Positions 63,279 to 64,000 of a stretch of 64,000 bases of DNA are shown here, piece by piece. The position numbers and the translations under genes were made by a program. Location: contig NZ_JBEBMX010000012.1 in assembly GCF_043196875.1 (NCBI RefSeq), positions 1-64,000 on the forward strand, given 5' to 3'. The first letter of the stretch is position 1, and each line of letters begins with the position of its first letter. The DNA is from Saccharospirillum sp043196875. Its GTDB lineage: Bacteria; Pseudomonadota; Gammaproteobacteria; Pseudomonadales; Natronospirillaceae. The notes below the pieces were generated by a model. It had not been told where the DNA came from. It searched no databases and was given only the letters and a program-made list of their open reading frames with translations.

Positions 63279-63755
63279 TTAGTCGTTGACCAGCATCGCA
63301 AAGCTGGCGCCGGTCAGTTTTTGCAGTGACTCGGTTGCCAGTTCCAGATCGAGCCCGCGCTTGCCACCGCTGACAAAAATACTGGGCAAGCTTTCAGCGC
63401 TGCTGTCGAGCACTGTCGGCAGGCGCTTTTTCTGACCCAAGGGGCTGATACCGCCGACCACATAACCGGTGGTTTTTTCGGCAATCGCCGGGTCGGCCAT
63501 CTGCGCCGATTTCTGACCGTGAGCCTTGGCGGCACGCTTGAGATTGAGCGTAGAAGTGACCGGTAAAATACACACACCCAGCGATTTGGCATCGCCGTTA
63601 AAACTGACCAGCAGGGTTTTAAAAACCCGTTCCGGTGCGACCCCTAACGCCTTGGCAGCCGCCAGGCCATAACCTTCGTCGCTGTCGGTTACTTCAAAGC
63701 GGTGCAGTTGATAGTCGACTTTGGCTTTGTCGAGTTGGTTAACCGCCGGTGTCAC
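63279..63755 (-). CDS. ybaK: Cys-tRNA(Pro)/Cys-tRNA(Cys) deacylase
   Basis: A 158-residue trans-editing enzyme that hydrolyses mischarged Cys-tRNA(Pro). The YbaK pattern is present: TPAVNQLDKAKVDYQLHRFE at the start, KSLGVCILPVTSTLNLKRAA in the middle, and the GGISPLGQKK loop. The start is GTG 63755, which shares bases with the upstream GNAT stop codon (GTGA), so the two are coupled. Longer in-frame readings lie inside that gene. It is 36 bases upstream of the KAS III-like gene on the same strand, so read-through into the cluster is possible. Confidence 0.93.
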   Translation of the reverse strand: MTPAVNQLDKAKVDYQLHRFEVTDSDEGYGLAAAKALGVAPERVFKTLLVSFNGDAKSLGVCILPVTSTLNLKRAAKAHGQKSAQMADPAIAEKTTGYVVGGISPLGQKKRLPTVLDSSAESLPSIFVSGGKRGLDLELATESLQKLTGASFAMLVND

Positions 63756-64000
63756 AGGCAGGTCTCGAATTGATTGGCCATCTGAGTAAGGCCGTCGCCG
63801 GTGACGCGTTTGGTCAGCCAGCCATCGAGTGCCTTGGCACCTAAGGAGCGATAAAACTGTCGTGCCGGTTCGTTCCAGTCCAGCACCTGCCACTCCAGGC
63901 GACCACAGTCGCGCTCTACCGCCAGCTGCGCTAGGCGAGTGATCAAGGCTTTGCCCAGACCCAGGCCGCGATGTCCTGGCTGCACATACAAGTCTTCCAG
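63752..64000 (-). CDS. GNAT acetyltransferase, C-terminal part (cut by window edge)
   Basis: The last 82 residues of a GNAT acetyltransferase; the N-terminus lies beyond base 64000. The acetyl-CoA-binding segment VQPGHRGLGLGKALI (Q/R-x-x-G-x-G/A) is clear, followed by EWQVLDWNEPARQFYRSLGA, a pattern typical of diamine (spermidine/spermine-type) acetyltransferases. It overlaps ybaK by four bases (GTGA). The substrate assignment is tentative. Confidence 0.85.
   Translation of the reverse strand: MEDLYVQPGHRGLGLGKALITRLAQLAVERDCGRLEWQVLDWNEPARQFYRSLGAKALDGWLTKRVTGDGLTQMANQFETCL

Overview
The window looks like a chromosomal segment of a marine or halophilic gammaproteobacterium, probably near Oceanospirillales families such as Saccharospirillaceae. 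This is inferred from the gene content (GGEEF cyclases, an acs locus with a SSS-fused sensor kinase, hslR-hslO, rppH-ptsP, HlyU, DUF3833, bat operon) and from protein lengths and residues close to the Escherichia coli orthologues. It is not based on a database search. Most of the DNA is moderately G+C rich and almost all of it is coding. I see no prophage, insertion sequence, CRISPR array or complete tRNA.

Layout. 1-500: the 3' end of a 5S rRNA, its terminator, then decayed repeats of the 5S end. 568-4850: cytochrome c5, a PAS-GGDEF cyclase, glutathionyl-hydroquinone reductase, lgt-thyA. 4880-13695: a Lon-type protease, then acs with a convergent LuxR-type regulator and a transporter-fused hybrid kinase, which match the CrbS/CrbR acetate switch. 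13993-21724: hemH, HlyU, a TetR/metallo-hydrolase divergent pair, hslR-hslO, cysQ, and a HAD phosphatase-imelysin pair. 21966-29810: rppH-ptsP, a CHASE-GGDEF cyclase, a lone CheW protein, a UvrD-like helicase and a DUF3833 lipoprotein. 30041-34770: an ABC exporter operon of the gliding-auxiliary (Gld) type with permease and GldG-like parts fused. 34870-41064: a Ca2+/Na+ exchanger, VOC protein, ArsR regulator with a NIPSNAP/monooxygenase pair, a MetE-like methyltransferase, a membrane protein and a peroxiredoxin. 41128-47512: a tightly overlapping MoxR-DUF58-DUF4381-BatA-BatB/C-BatD operon. 47500-55785: a hybrid kinase, typA, a small unknown gene bracketed by repeats, ilvA, rpiA, a membrane protein and a DUF2147 protein.

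55929-63242 is the most unusual part. Seven minus-strand genes, mostly overlapping, encode a KAS III-like condensing enzyme, an extended SDR, a metallo-beta-lactamase-fold hydrolase, a PaaK/F390-like adenylate-forming enzyme, an ATP-grasp ligase, a FemAB/GNAT-like acyltransferase and a Rieske oxygenase. Together they look like a complete small-molecule biosynthetic pathway whose product I cannot name. No carrier protein is visible. Hand-counted sample lines are less G+C rich than neighbouring DNA. ybaK and a truncated GNAT gene close the window.

A recurring small-scale theme is short tandem duplication (13-18 bp units) exactly at gene boundaries: before hemH, after hemH, across the stop codon of the DUF2147 gene, and across the start codon of the adenylate-forming enzyme. 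All functional statements are inferences from sequence motifs and family knowledge.
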